Under the pieces are notes generated by a model. The model was not told the origin of the DNA. It searched no databases and saw only the letters and a list, made by a program, of their open reading frames with translations. A stretch of 64,000 bases of DNA. Source: Amedibacillus dolichus DSM 3991 (lineage in GTDB: Bacteria > Bacillota_I > Bacilli_A > Erysipelotrichales > Erysipelotrichaceae). Shown in pieces: positions 26,161-34,900 of this stretch (position 1 is its first letter; each line of letters begins with the position of its first letter). The position numbers and the translations under genes were made by a program. The stretch is from assembly GCF_000154285.1 (NCBI RefSeq), contig NZ_DS483477.1, positions 248,001 through 312,000 on the forward strand, written 5' to 3'.

Positions 26161-27309
26161 ATGCTTACCAGCAATACAAGATCATGGCTCGAGATTCATG
26201 TTTCACGCATTGAACATAATGTTGCGGAAATTCAAAAGCTGCTTTTGGGCACAAATAAAATCATGGGAATTGTCAAGGCCAATGCGTATGGTCATGGTGA
26301 TGTCGTATGTGCGAAGGAATTGGAGCGTATCGGAATTGATTTTTTCGGTGTATCCAGTGTTGATGAAGCGCTGTCCTTACGTGAGGGTGGAATTTCCTCT
26401 CCGATTTTGATTTTGGGCTATACACCTCCGGTGCATTTTCCTTTGTTGAAGAAGTATAGATTAACGCAAACGATTTTATCATTGGAGTATGCGAAGAAGC
26501 TAAATGCGTATGCTTTGGCACATGATGAATGTATTGATGTGCATGTGAAGCTGGATACCGGTATGTCGAGAATCGGTATTGTTACACAATCGCATGCTTA
26601 CCATATTGAGGAAGTAAAGGCTGTATATGCATTGAAGGGTTTGCATGCCTGCGGGATTTTCTCACATTTTCCGGTGAGTGATGATTTAGGTGAAGATGCA
26701 CAGGCTTTTACCAAGCATCAAATAGAGCTGTTTGAGCAGGTGCTTGCGGATTTAAAGCAAGCGGGAATTGAGGTTGGTTTGCGCCATATTCAAAACAGCT
26801 ATGGAATTTTAAATTATCCGGATTTGGATTATGATTATGCTCGTCCCGGCTTGTTGTGGATGGGAATTACCAGTGATGATGAAATTGCAATTAAAACCAA
26901 TCCCGATTTTTTGCCGGTTATGGAATGGAAGGCAAATGTATCGCTTGTAAAAACAATTGAAAAGGGTGTTACGGTCAGCTATGGGAGACATTATAAGGCA
27001 AGTGAGACGCGTCGTATTGCGACCTTATCGGTCGGTTATGCAGACGGGTATCCAAGAAGTTTATCAAATACGCATGCCTATGTTTTGATTCATGGCAAAA
27101 GAGCTGAAATTATCGGTAATATTTGTATGGATCAAATGATGGTTGATGTCAGTGATATCGAAGATGTAAAAGAAGGCGATGTTGCAACATTGTTCGGGTG
27201 CGATGGAGAAGAATGCTTATCCATTGATACCTTATCAAGAAATGCTCATACGATCAACAATGAAACCTTATGCAGAATTTCTGCACGTGTACCTAGAATT
27301 TACAAATAG
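26161..27309 (+). CDS. PLP-dependent alanine racemase family; predicted serine/alanine racemase (VanT-like catalytic domain)
   Basis: The 382-residue fold type III racemase has the PLP lysine in KANAYGHG (Lys39), the second catalytic Tyr in VGYADGYPR, and the C-terminal CRISARVPRIY. Where alanine racemases have Tyr in the (S/N)YE motif (Tyr354 of the Geobacillus enzyme), this protein has Asn367 (TINNETLC; codon 27259-27261). VanT serine racemases carry Asn at that place. The stretch ILILGYTPPVHFPLLKKYRLTQTIL also matches recalled VanT better than Alr. Unlike VanT it lacks the fused N-terminal membrane domain; an acyltransferase-3 protein follows. It may be the cell's only alanine racemase too. 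Confidence 0.85.
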   Translation: MLTSNTRSWLEIHVSRIEHNVAEIQKLLLGTNKIMGIVKANAYGHGDVVCAKELERIGIDFFGVSSVDEALSLREGGISSPILILGYTPPVHFPLLKKYRLTQTILSLEYAKKLNAYALAHDECIDVHVKLDTGMSRIGIVTQSHAYHIEEVKAVYALKGLHACGIFSHFPVSDDLGEDAQAFTKHQIELFEQVLADLKQAGIEVGLRHIQNSYGILNYPDLDYDYARPGLLWMGITSDDEIAIKTNPDFLPVMEWKANVSLVKTIEKGVTVSYGRHYKASETRRIATLSVGYADGYPRSLSNTHAYVLIHGKRAEIIGNICMDQMMVDVSDIEDVKEGDVATLFGCDGEECLSIDTLSRNAHTINNETLCRISARVPRIYK

Positions 27310-27326
27310 CCAAATGGCTATTTTTC
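27304..27326 (+). terminator. Intrinsic terminator/attenuator inside the operon
   Basis: AAATAGCC pairs with GGCTATTT around AAAT; the stem overlaps the racemase stop codon and ends in TTTTT. It should lower transcription into the acyltransferase gene 20 bases further on. Confidence 0.7.
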
Positions 27327-27344
27327 ACTTAAGGGAGGAAAGCT

Positions 27345-28379
27345 ATGGAAAGGAAAAACTATTATGCGCTTGATGTCGCGAAATTGATTTGTGCCTTATT
27401 GGTAATTTGTATTCATACCGGCCCACTGCTAGACGTTAATATCGATGCGAATTTTGTACTTGTTCAGGTGCTTGCACGACTAGCTGTTCCTTTGTTTTTT
27501 GTTATTTCCGGTTTTTTGTTTTTTCAGAAAATCGATTTGCAAAGAGAGTGGAATGATTATGAAAATATGAAGGCATTGAAGCACTATGTATGGCGTTTAT
27601 GCAAGGTATATTTCATTTGGACTATTTTGTATCTGCCTTTTGTATATATTTTGATGATGAAAGGTGATGGAATTACCTTTGTTTCCATTATACGCTTTTT
27701 GCGCGATGTAGTATTTAATGGCAGCTATTATCATTTATGGTTTTTACCGGCATTGATATTTGCAAGTGTATTGGCTTATTTCTTAGTTTTCAAGCTGCGA
27801 ATCAAGGGCTTGCTTGCTTTGGGAGGAGCTCTGTATATATTGGGCATGATTGGGAATATCTATCCCTTTCTTTATGAACAGATACCTTTAATAAACAAGC
27901 TGTGGGAAGGGTATGTACGTATCTTTTCAACGACACGAAACGGCTTATTTTTTGGTTTGGTATATGTAAGCATCGGTGCTTATTTTGCGAATAAAAAGTG
28001 GTATCCAAGTAGGAGCTATGCATGTTGGGGCTTTGTTATTTCCTTTATCCTGTATGTTGTCGAATGTTGTCTTATCCGTTATTTTGGCTTCATGGAGGAT
28101 CTTGTCAGTATGTATTTTATGCTGTTGCCTTGTGTTTCATTTCTCTTTTTATGTTTGATCCAGATTACGTTAGCTCAGCATAAGATATATCGAACGATGC
28201 GGGCAATGTCTTTGTTGGTATATGTCTCTCACATCATTTTTATTACTTTTATATTGTGGCTTGCGCCACAGATGAATTCCCTACTGGCATATAGTTTATG
28301 TGCTGCTTCTAGTCTATTATTTGCTTATTTGGTTGTATGGCTATCTCGTAGGATTTCGATTTTGAAAGGACTGTATTAG
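27345..28379 (+). CDS. Acyltransferase 3 family membrane protein, VanT N-terminal-domain-like
   Basis: The 344-residue protein has about ten membrane helices and the acyltransferase-3 start: LDVAKLICALLVICIHTGPLL, ARLAVPLFFVISGFLFF, and SYYHLWFLPALIF. This same domain forms the N-terminal half of VanT serine racemases, where it is thought to take part in L-Ser supply. Here it is a separate gene just after the racemase, so a split VanT is a plausible reading; an unrelated cell-surface O-acyltransferase is the alternative. GGGAGGAAAG precedes the ATG. Confidence 0.8.
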   Translation: MERKNYYALDVAKLICALLVICIHTGPLLDVNIDANFVLVQVLARLAVPLFFVISGFLFFQKIDLQREWNDYENMKALKHYVWRLCKVYFIWTILYLPFVYILMMKGDGITFVSIIRFLRDVVFNGSYYHLWFLPALIFASVLAYFLVFKLRIKGLLALGGALYILGMIGNIYPFLYEQIPLINKLWEGYVRIFSTTRNGLFFGLVYVSIGAYFANKKWYPSRSYACWGFVISFILYVVECCLIRYFGFMEDLVSMYFMLLPCVSFLFLCLIQITLAQHKIYRTMRAMSLLVYVSHIIFITFILWLAPQMNSLLAYSLCAASSLLFAYLVVWLSRRISILKGLY

Positions 28380-28380
28380 T

Positions 28381-29994
28381 ATGTTGCGGATATCACAGCT
28401 GCGTCTAAGCCTAGATGAAGAACTGGATTGTTTAAAGGAAAAGCTTGCACAAAAACTACATATTGCGCTAGAAGATATTGTATCCTATGAGATTGTTAAG
28501 GAAAGTATTGATGCACGTAAGAAAGATGATATTTTTATAACGTATAGTGTAGATGCTTGTATTGCACAAGAGGAGCGTGTGCTAAAGCGACATTATCGTG
28601 ATGTTGTAAAAGCTAAAAAGGAAATTTATCCTATGCCGAAAAAAGGTGTTGTCGGTTTGATGCATCGCCCGATTGTAGTTGGCTTTGGTCCGGCAGGAAT
28701 GTTTGCGGCACTTTTATTAGCTCAAATGGGGTATCGTCCACTTGTTTTGGAACGAGGAGAATGTGTCGAAAAACGAGTAGAAAGTGTAAATGCTTTCTGG
28801 AAAACGGGAATGTTAAATGAAGAAAGCAATGTTCAATTTGGTGAAGGAGGAGCGGGAACTTTTTCCGATGGTAAGCTGACAACACGTGTTAAGGATTTGC
28901 GTGTACGCAAGGTTTTGGAAGAATTTGTACGTTTCGGAGCGGAAAAGGAAATCGTATATCAGGCTCACCCACATATCGGCACGGATGTTTTGCGCGGCAT
29001 TGTTAAAAATATTCGTAAAGAAATTATCCGCTTAGGCGGAGAAATCCGTTTTGAGACCAAGCTAGAGGATATCTCGTATGAAAAGGGTATGCTTCGAGGA
29101 ATTGTTGCTAACGGAGAATATATTCCTTGTGAGCAAATGATTTTAGCACTTGGACATAGTGCCCGCGATACCTTTGCTATGTTAATGGAGCGTGGCTTTC
29201 CGATTCGTGCCAAAGCTTTTGCGATAGGTGCCAGAATCGAACACCCACAGGCACTGATCAATCAAGCGCAGTATGGAACGTTTGCTGATCATAAGCGCTT
29301 AAAAGCAGCAGAATATCGTTTGGTACATACTGCTAGCAACGGACGTGGTGTTTATACGTTCTGCATGTGTCCGGGTGGGGTAGTTGTACCATCTACATCG
29401 CAGAAAGGACATATTGTGGTAAACGGAATGAGCGAACATGCACGTGATCGGGAAAATGCCAATAGTGCCGTTTTGGTACAAGTACATACCGATGATTTTG
29501 GTAATGATCCTCGTTTGGGGATTCAACTGCAAGAAAAGATTGAGAAAAAAGCGTTTGAAGCTGCCCATCATACGTATTTGGCACCGGCACAGCGTGTCGA
29601 GGATTTTCTGCAAAAGAAAACGAGTATGGCGCTTGGAAATGTAAGACCTTCCTACGCTTTAGGAGTAACACTTGCGAATTTGCATGATATTTTACCGGAT
29701 TATGTTTGTGAAGCAATGGTTGAAGGCATTCAAGCTTTCGATCATAAGCTTAAGGGTTTTGCGATGGCAGATGCACTTCTTACCGGAGTGGAAACCAGAA
29801 GCAGCTCTCCTATCCGTATTGAACGTAAGAAGGAAAATTGTATGTGCTTGGATATTGAGGGAGTATATCCTTGTGGGGAAGGTGCAGGCTACGCCGGTGG
29901 GATCGTATCTGCAGCGATTGACGGCTTGCGTTGCGCGGAAAAGCTGATTGAAGTTTATACCTATGATGCACAAAAAGAAGAATGCGGCTTATAG
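28381..29994 (+). CDS. NAD(P)/FAD-dependent oxidoreductase, COG2509 family
   Basis: The 537-residue flavoprotein starts one base after the acyltransferase stop. It has an N-terminal ferredoxin-like extension (1-95), the FAD dinucleotide motif VVGFGPAGMFAALLLA (about 98), the family block FGEGGAGTFSDGKLTTR, and a C-terminal FAD-closing stretch GVYPCGEGAGYAGGIVSAA. COG2509 proteins are widespread in Firmicutes and uncharacterised. It is probably part of the murF-to-acyltransferase transcript, but nothing shows a role in wall synthesis. Confidence 0.88.
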   Translation: MLRISQLRLSLDEELDCLKEKLAQKLHIALEDIVSYEIVKESIDARKKDDIFITYSVDACIAQEERVLKRHYRDVVKAKKEIYPMPKKGVVGLMHRPIVVGFGPAGMFAALLLAQMGYRPLVLERGECVEKRVESVNAFWKTGMLNEESNVQFGEGGAGTFSDGKLTTRVKDLRVRKVLEEFVRFGAEKEIVYQAHPHIGTDVLRGIVKNIRKEIIRLGGEIRFETKLEDISYEKGMLRGIVANGEYIPCEQMILALGHSARDTFAMLMERGFPIRAKAFAIGARIEHPQALINQAQYGTFADHKRLKAAEYRLVHTASNGRGVYTFCMCPGGVVVPSTSQKGHIVVNGMSEHARDRENANSAVLVQVHTDDFGNDPRLGIQLQEKIEKKAFEAAHHTYLAPAQRVEDFLQKKTSMALGNVRPSYALGVTLANLHDILPDYVCEAMVEGIQAFDHKLKGFAMADALLTGVETRSSSPIRIERKKENCMCLDIEGVYPCGEGAGYAGGIVSAAIDGLRCAEKLIEVYTYDAQKEECGL

Positions 29995-30138
29995 TCAGTA
30001 TCAATTTGAATGTTTCTTGTTAAACTGTAAAATAAATTTACTGTATGAAATGTTTATCAGTGGCTATAACAGCTGAAATTGCTCTAGAATAAAAAAGATA
30101 AAATCGTCTGAAGGTTCTTACTCGATAATGGAAAAATC

Positions 30139-30190
30139 GGAGATTTCAAACATGGCTGAATGAAACTACCATATAAGAAATCTCTTTTTT
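30139..30190 (+). terminator. Terminator of the murF operon
   Basis: GAGATTTC pairs with GAAATCTC at a distance of about 29 bases and is followed by six or more T, 145 bases after the flavoprotein stop. Confidence 0.55.
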
Positions 30191-30279
30191 TCATCTGCCC
30201 TAAAGTAAGAAAGGACTATATCTTATATATCCATCTTCTTAAGTTAATGACATTGTAAGAAATACTATCTTCCTTATAA

Positions 30280-30537
30280 ATGTTTCTAATTAGTTTTTTA
30301 AATCTTTTTAGAGGACTTGGTTCTTTGGGCTGTCCTCAAATAACTACACATGCAGAATTGATATTTTTAATGGTTGTTGCGTGGATTAATGATGCAGTAG
30401 CAGATAATATTTTTTTCTTCATATTGTTGTTCATAATAACAGTACCCTTCTTCTATTATCATTCTATCATAATGATAACAGAAGAAAATAACCTGTTAAT
30501 ATCATATTTAAATAATCAAAATTATCGGAGCGAATGA
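30280..30537 (+). other. Doubtful 85-codon hydrophobic ORF
   Basis: This open frame has two hydrophobic stretches (VVAWINDAVADNIFFFILLF and a following segment) but no ribosome-binding site before its ATG and no recognised family. It lies in AT-rich DNA next to a conjugation-gene relic and may itself be relic or chance sequence. Confidence 0.2.
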
Positions 30538-30636
30538 AGAGGATTTGTAATTACTTTTGAGAGAGGAATACTGTCATTACTTATTGAAAATTTATACAAC
30601 ACATCAGAAACAAAATCTAATACAAATAGTTATTGA

Positions 30637-30885
30637 CTCAATTATCAAAAAATAGGTAAGAGTTTGATGAGCCAAGATGAAATCACTGTTATGAATGGCA
30701 GTAAATGTTTCTTTCAACTTAGAGATGTTAGACTATTCTTATCTGATAAATTTGATATTACAAAGCACAAGAATTGTAAATTACTTGAAGATTACAATAT
30801 GAAAAATACTTTTGATATTGTAAGCTATATTAATCAAAGAGGCAAGGTTAAGCTAAATAAAACTAGTGTGATTTCAAGAATGTAA
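30637..30885 (+). pseudogene. C-terminal relic of a VirD4/TraG-type conjugative coupling protein
   Basis: The frame after an in-frame stop at 30634 reads IGKSLMSQDEITVMNGSKC, then FQLRDVRLFLSDKFDITKHKN and FDIVSYINQRGKVKLNK. This matches the recalled C-terminal end of VirD4/TcpA-like coupling ATPases of Tn1549-type integrative conjugative elements (QLRGVRPFLSDKYDITKH pattern). The ATPase core is missing, so it cannot work. It marks the remains of a conjugative element beside the recombinase. Confidence 0.7.
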
Positions 30886-31004
30886 ACGGATATGTATATC
30901 ATTGTAATAAGGATATTTACGCTTTCATAATTTGGTTGTTTGAAGTTTTATAGTCCATAAAATTTATAATTTCTTTTATAACTTAACTTTTAGGAGGAAT
31001 TATA

Positions 31005-31607
31005 ATGAAAAAATATGCTTATATTCGTGTTTCAAGTAAAGATCAAAATATTGCAAGGCAAGTAGAGGCAATGAAAAGTATTGGAATTTCAGAAAAAGAT
31101 ATGTTTATAGATAAACAATCCGGTAAAGATTTTTTTCGTGAACAGTATCAATTACTATTAAAAAAACTAGAATCAGGCGATGAGTTATATATTAAATCAA
31201 TCGATCGTTTGGGGCGAGATTATGACGAGATTCAGGAGCAATGGCGTTATCTTACGAAAAAGATTAACATTGATATGATTGTGTTAGATTTTCCACTTTT
31301 AGATACCAGAAACCAAGTAAATGGGATTACCGGAAAGTTTATCGCTGATTTAGTTTTACAGATACTCTCTTATGTGGCACAAGTAGAACGAGAAAATACT
31401 AAACAAAGACAGGCTGAGGGTATACGGATTGCTAAAGAAAAAGGAATACAATTTGGAAGACCGCCTATACCTATTCCAAATGAATTTGAAGAAATTTATC
31501 AATTATGGAAAGAAAATAAAATCAGTAAACGTAAAGGAGCAAGATTGTTAAATACAAATCATAATACTTTTACTAATTGGATAAAAAGATATGAAAATGA
31601 TCGTTGA
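31005..31607 (+). CDS. Serine recombinase (resolvase/DNA invertase family)
   Basis: The 200-residue small serine recombinase has the catalytic N-terminal domain (YIRVSSKDQN with Ser10 and Arg8; SIDRLGRDY; VERENTKQRQAEG with the E-helix) and a C-terminal helix-turn-helix (about 148-195: GRPPIP, ISKRKGARLLNTNHNTFTNWIKR). Size and layout match Hin/Gin/Pin invertases and TnpR resolvases. TAGGAGG lies 7 bases before ATG 31005. A pair of perfect 27-bp inverted repeats begins only 30 bases after its stop, in front of a surface-protein gene, which favours an invertase role. Resolvase of a lost transposon is the alternative. Confidence 0.9.
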   Translation: MKKYAYIRVSSKDQNIARQVEAMKSIGISEKDMFIDKQSGKDFFREQYQLLLKKLESGDELYIKSIDRLGRDYDEIQEQWRYLTKKINIDMIVLDFPLLDTRNQVNGITGKFIADLVLQILSYVAQVERENTKQRQAEGIRIAKEKGIQFGRPPIPIPNEFEEIYQLWKENKISKRKGARLLNTNHNTFTNWIKRYENDR

Positions 31608-31636
31608 AAGTACTAGATTCTCATGTAATAAAATGT

Positions 31637-31663
31637 AGACATATATTGCCATAGAAAGTAGAC
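31637..31663 (+). repeat. Left 27-bp inverted repeat of the candidate invertible segment
   Basis: The repeat reads AGACATATATTGCC followed directly by ATAGAAAGTAGAC. It is perfectly repeated in inverse orientation at 31803-31829. Confidence 0.95.
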
Positions 31664-31802
31664 TTTTGTTGCCAGTGTTGTTAAAATTATTAGTAGAGAT
31701 AATATGAAATGTATTTAAGCTTTTACAAATATAAATATAGAGAAAAACAGATATTTATCTGTTTTTCTCTAAAATTAGTCTTGTTATCCAATGGGATAAA
31801 AT
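31664..31802. promoter_or_regulatory. Candidate invertible promoter segment (139 bp)
   Basis: Between the two inverted repeats lie overlapping divergent promoter-like sites: plus strand TTGTTA (31678-31683) with TAATAT (31700-31705), spacer 16; minus strand TTGTAA (31728-31723) with TATTAT (31704-31699), spacer 18. A 15-bp palindromic hairpin (31739-31770) stands between these promoters and the surface-protein gene in the present orientation. Inversion would remove the hairpin from that path and point the better minus-strand promoter at the gene. The segment as sequenced is thus probably OFF; this is inference. Confidence 0.6.
31739..31770. terminator. Strong bidirectional hairpin inside the invertible segment
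   Basis: AGAGAAAAACAGATA faces its exact complement across two T. The five-A/five-T tracts give terminator-like features in both directions. Confidence 0.7.
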
Positions 31803-31829
31803 GTCTACTTTCTATGGCAATATATGTCT
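31803..31829 (-). repeat. Right 27-bp inverted repeat of the candidate invertible segment
   Basis: Exact reverse complement of 31637-31663. It lies 73 bases before the start of the surface-protein gene. Confidence 0.95.
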
Positions 31830-31901
31830 GCTTTACTTACCATTTCACTTATCTCTTAAGATATATTTTGGTTCAAAAATATAGATAAGGAGGGAATGAG
31901 A

Positions 31902-34900
31902 ATGAACCTGACTAAGCGGATAACTGCATGGTTTCTTACACTAGTTATGGTATTGGGCTTGATACCTCAAACTATGTTCGCTCAAGAAATAGCTACTTCT
32001 CCACTTCAATATGAAGCTACACAAGAAATGAATGAAGATAAAACAGAAGCAACGATTTCTATAAAGTTTACAGAAACAGAAACTATTCAGTTAGAAAAAG
32101 TAACATTATCAGATGGTACAGAGAAAGTAGAAGACTTATCAGAGGTTACTTATACTGTATCTGAAAATGGAAAGTATGATTTTAAAGTAAATTATGTAAT
32201 GGAAGGAACACCACAGGAAGAAACAATTTCTGTCGAGGTATCAGGATTAGAAGAAAAGATAAAAGAATTGGTTACAAATCAAAATATTGAATTGGATGTT
32301 GATATTCAGCTAAAAGGTGCGACTTATTTTGATGGACATCCAAATCCTTTTTTTGGAGGAACGAAGCAATATATGATTTCGGATCGTTCCATTATTCCTT
32401 ATAATGGTATGCAATTAATGGAATTAATCGTTGAGATTCCATATCAAGAAGGATTAGAGATACAAGGAATCACGCCTAGTGCCGCAAGCCAATATCCAGA
32501 TCTTTCTAAAGTTGAAAAGGACGATAAAAATAAAAAATGGACATATAGCTTTTATTTTTATAAAAACGGAACATACGAATTTACTATCGATTACATTTTG
32601 AATGGTGAAAACAAAATAACTTCAACCTCTTTTACAGTAGATGGTTTAGTATCGATTAAAGATATTGCAATGCGCAGACATTTAATCAATGAATATGGTG
32701 AGTTTTCAGGATTCCGTTATCAAGACGGTCAATATGTAACTCAAGACATTTTAGCGAAGGAACCGTCTGTGGGTTTTTTTACATTTGGATTGGATGGTGA
32801 TAATGGAACGACAGCTGAATATACGACATCACTTGATGGATTGCAATATCTGAAAAATGCGACAGGGTTATATTTGTATGATTGCAAAAAGCTTGCAGAA
32901 GGAGAAACCATTGAACCTGTTACAGAAGGTTATTATCCTAACATGAAATTATTTAGGGTGAGCAATTTAAACGAAAGACCTAATATGCCTAAATCAGCTT
33001 ACAATGCGGAGTTAGTTACTAAGAGTATTGCTAATATGCCTGCCCTAACAGAACTTGTGATTAATGGTACTGGTTTTTCTGATTGTACAGTGTTTAGAAA
33101 GATTACAGCTGGAAGTTTAGATTACTTGCAAGCAATGGCAAATAATATTGTTTCTTTAGATGGAATAGAAAGCCAACAGAATCTTTCTTCTATCAATATT
33201 GGTCAAAACAAAATTAAATCCATCGATCCATTATCTAAGTTAAATCAAATAAACTTTTTGAATTTAATGAGAAATGAAGTTTTTGATTTAAGACCAATAA
33301 ATGAAAGTTTAAACCAAAAAGCTGTTGCAGGTAACACCGTTTATGGCTTTGCGGCAAGAGAACAAAACATTACTTACGATCGAACCGTCATCACTCCATT
33401 GCAAAATGGTATGTATACAGTTGAATTGCCTATGCCAATCGATATTGATGGATCTTTAACGAACACTTCAAGTGTTAGCTTAAAATTCGCAAACGGAACG
33501 ACAAAGACATACAGCACATCTCAATCTGAGGGTAAAACTTATATTTCTATTCCTGAAGGAGATGTAGACAGTAGCCAAGAAAACCCATTTGAAGGCGCAG
33601 AATTTAAATTTTCGTTCAATAACAATAATGGAGCGGACCCAAGAACCAAAGCATGGTTTACAGGAACCGTAACATTTAAAGCAAGCCCAATTGCGACTAA
33701 CTATCATGTAATTTACGACTTTATTAGTGGAACAAGAGGCAAAAGTCTTCCGCCTGAAATAACTAATTTGTTACCTATAGATTCTACAAAATATTATGAA
33801 GGAGATACAATTACCGCAAAGAACCCAACTCAATTAGAGCTTGAAGTATCTGATGGAGTATGGACATTTGAAGGGTATGACGCTGATAGTAAGACAGCAA
33901 ATGCTAATAGTGCAAATGAAGATGGTAACATTCAATTTACAGGAACATGGATATTTGAAACGAAAAAATACGATGTTAGTTACAAATTCGAATCTATAAA
34001 TACAGATAAAGAAGTCCCAAAAGAAATCTTAGATATGTTACCTACAGTAGGAAGTGTTGAGCATGGGAAAACAGTAAATGCCCCAGAAACTGAATATAAA
34101 GATGTAAAAGTTACAGACGGTGTATGGAGCTTCAAAGGTTGGACACCTGTTAAATATGAGAATGTAACAGGTAATGTAGAGTTTGTTGGTAAATGGGAAT
34201 TTAAGAAAAATGCAAGTATAATCAATCATATTCCAACAATTAGTGCAAGTGATAAGACATTAACGGTAGGAGATACATTTGACCCGTTGAAAGATGTAAC
34301 AGCTAGAGATAAAGAAGATGGAGATCTAACAAAGGAAATCGAGATCTTGAAGAATGAAGTTAATACAAGTAAAGCAAGAGTATATGAAGTTACTTATAAA
34401 GTAACGGATAGCAAAGGTGCTTCAAGTATTAAAACAATCTATGTAACAGTTAATCCGAAGATGGAAGAATTGAATCGTATTCCAACAATTAGTGCAAGTG
34501 ATAAGACATTAACGGTAGGAGATACATTTGATCCATTGAAAGATGTAACAGCAACAGATAAAGAAGATGGAGATCTAACAAAAGAAATCGAGATCTTGAA
34601 GAATGAAGTTAATACAAGTGAAGCAGGAGTATATGAAGTTACTTATAAAGTAACGGATAGCAAAGGTGCTTCAAGTATTAAGACAATTTATGTAACAGTT
34701 AATCCGAAGATGGAAGAATTGAATCGTATTCCAACAATTAGTGCAAGTGATAAGACATTAACGGTAGGAGATACATTTGATTCGTTGAAAGATGTAACAG
34801 CAACAGATAAAGAAGATGGAGATCTAACAAAAGAAATCGAAATCTTGAAGAATGAAGTTAATACAAGTAAAGCAGGAGTATATGAAGTTACTTATAAAGT

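Noticed and set aside
30280-30537. Genuine membrane-protein gene
   Set aside because: No ribosome-binding site, no family, AT-rich relic surroundings; kept only as a doubtful ORF.
31600-31840. Complete small insertion sequence
   Set aside because: No transposase frame fits in 193 bp and no target duplication is visible; only end-like repeats remain.
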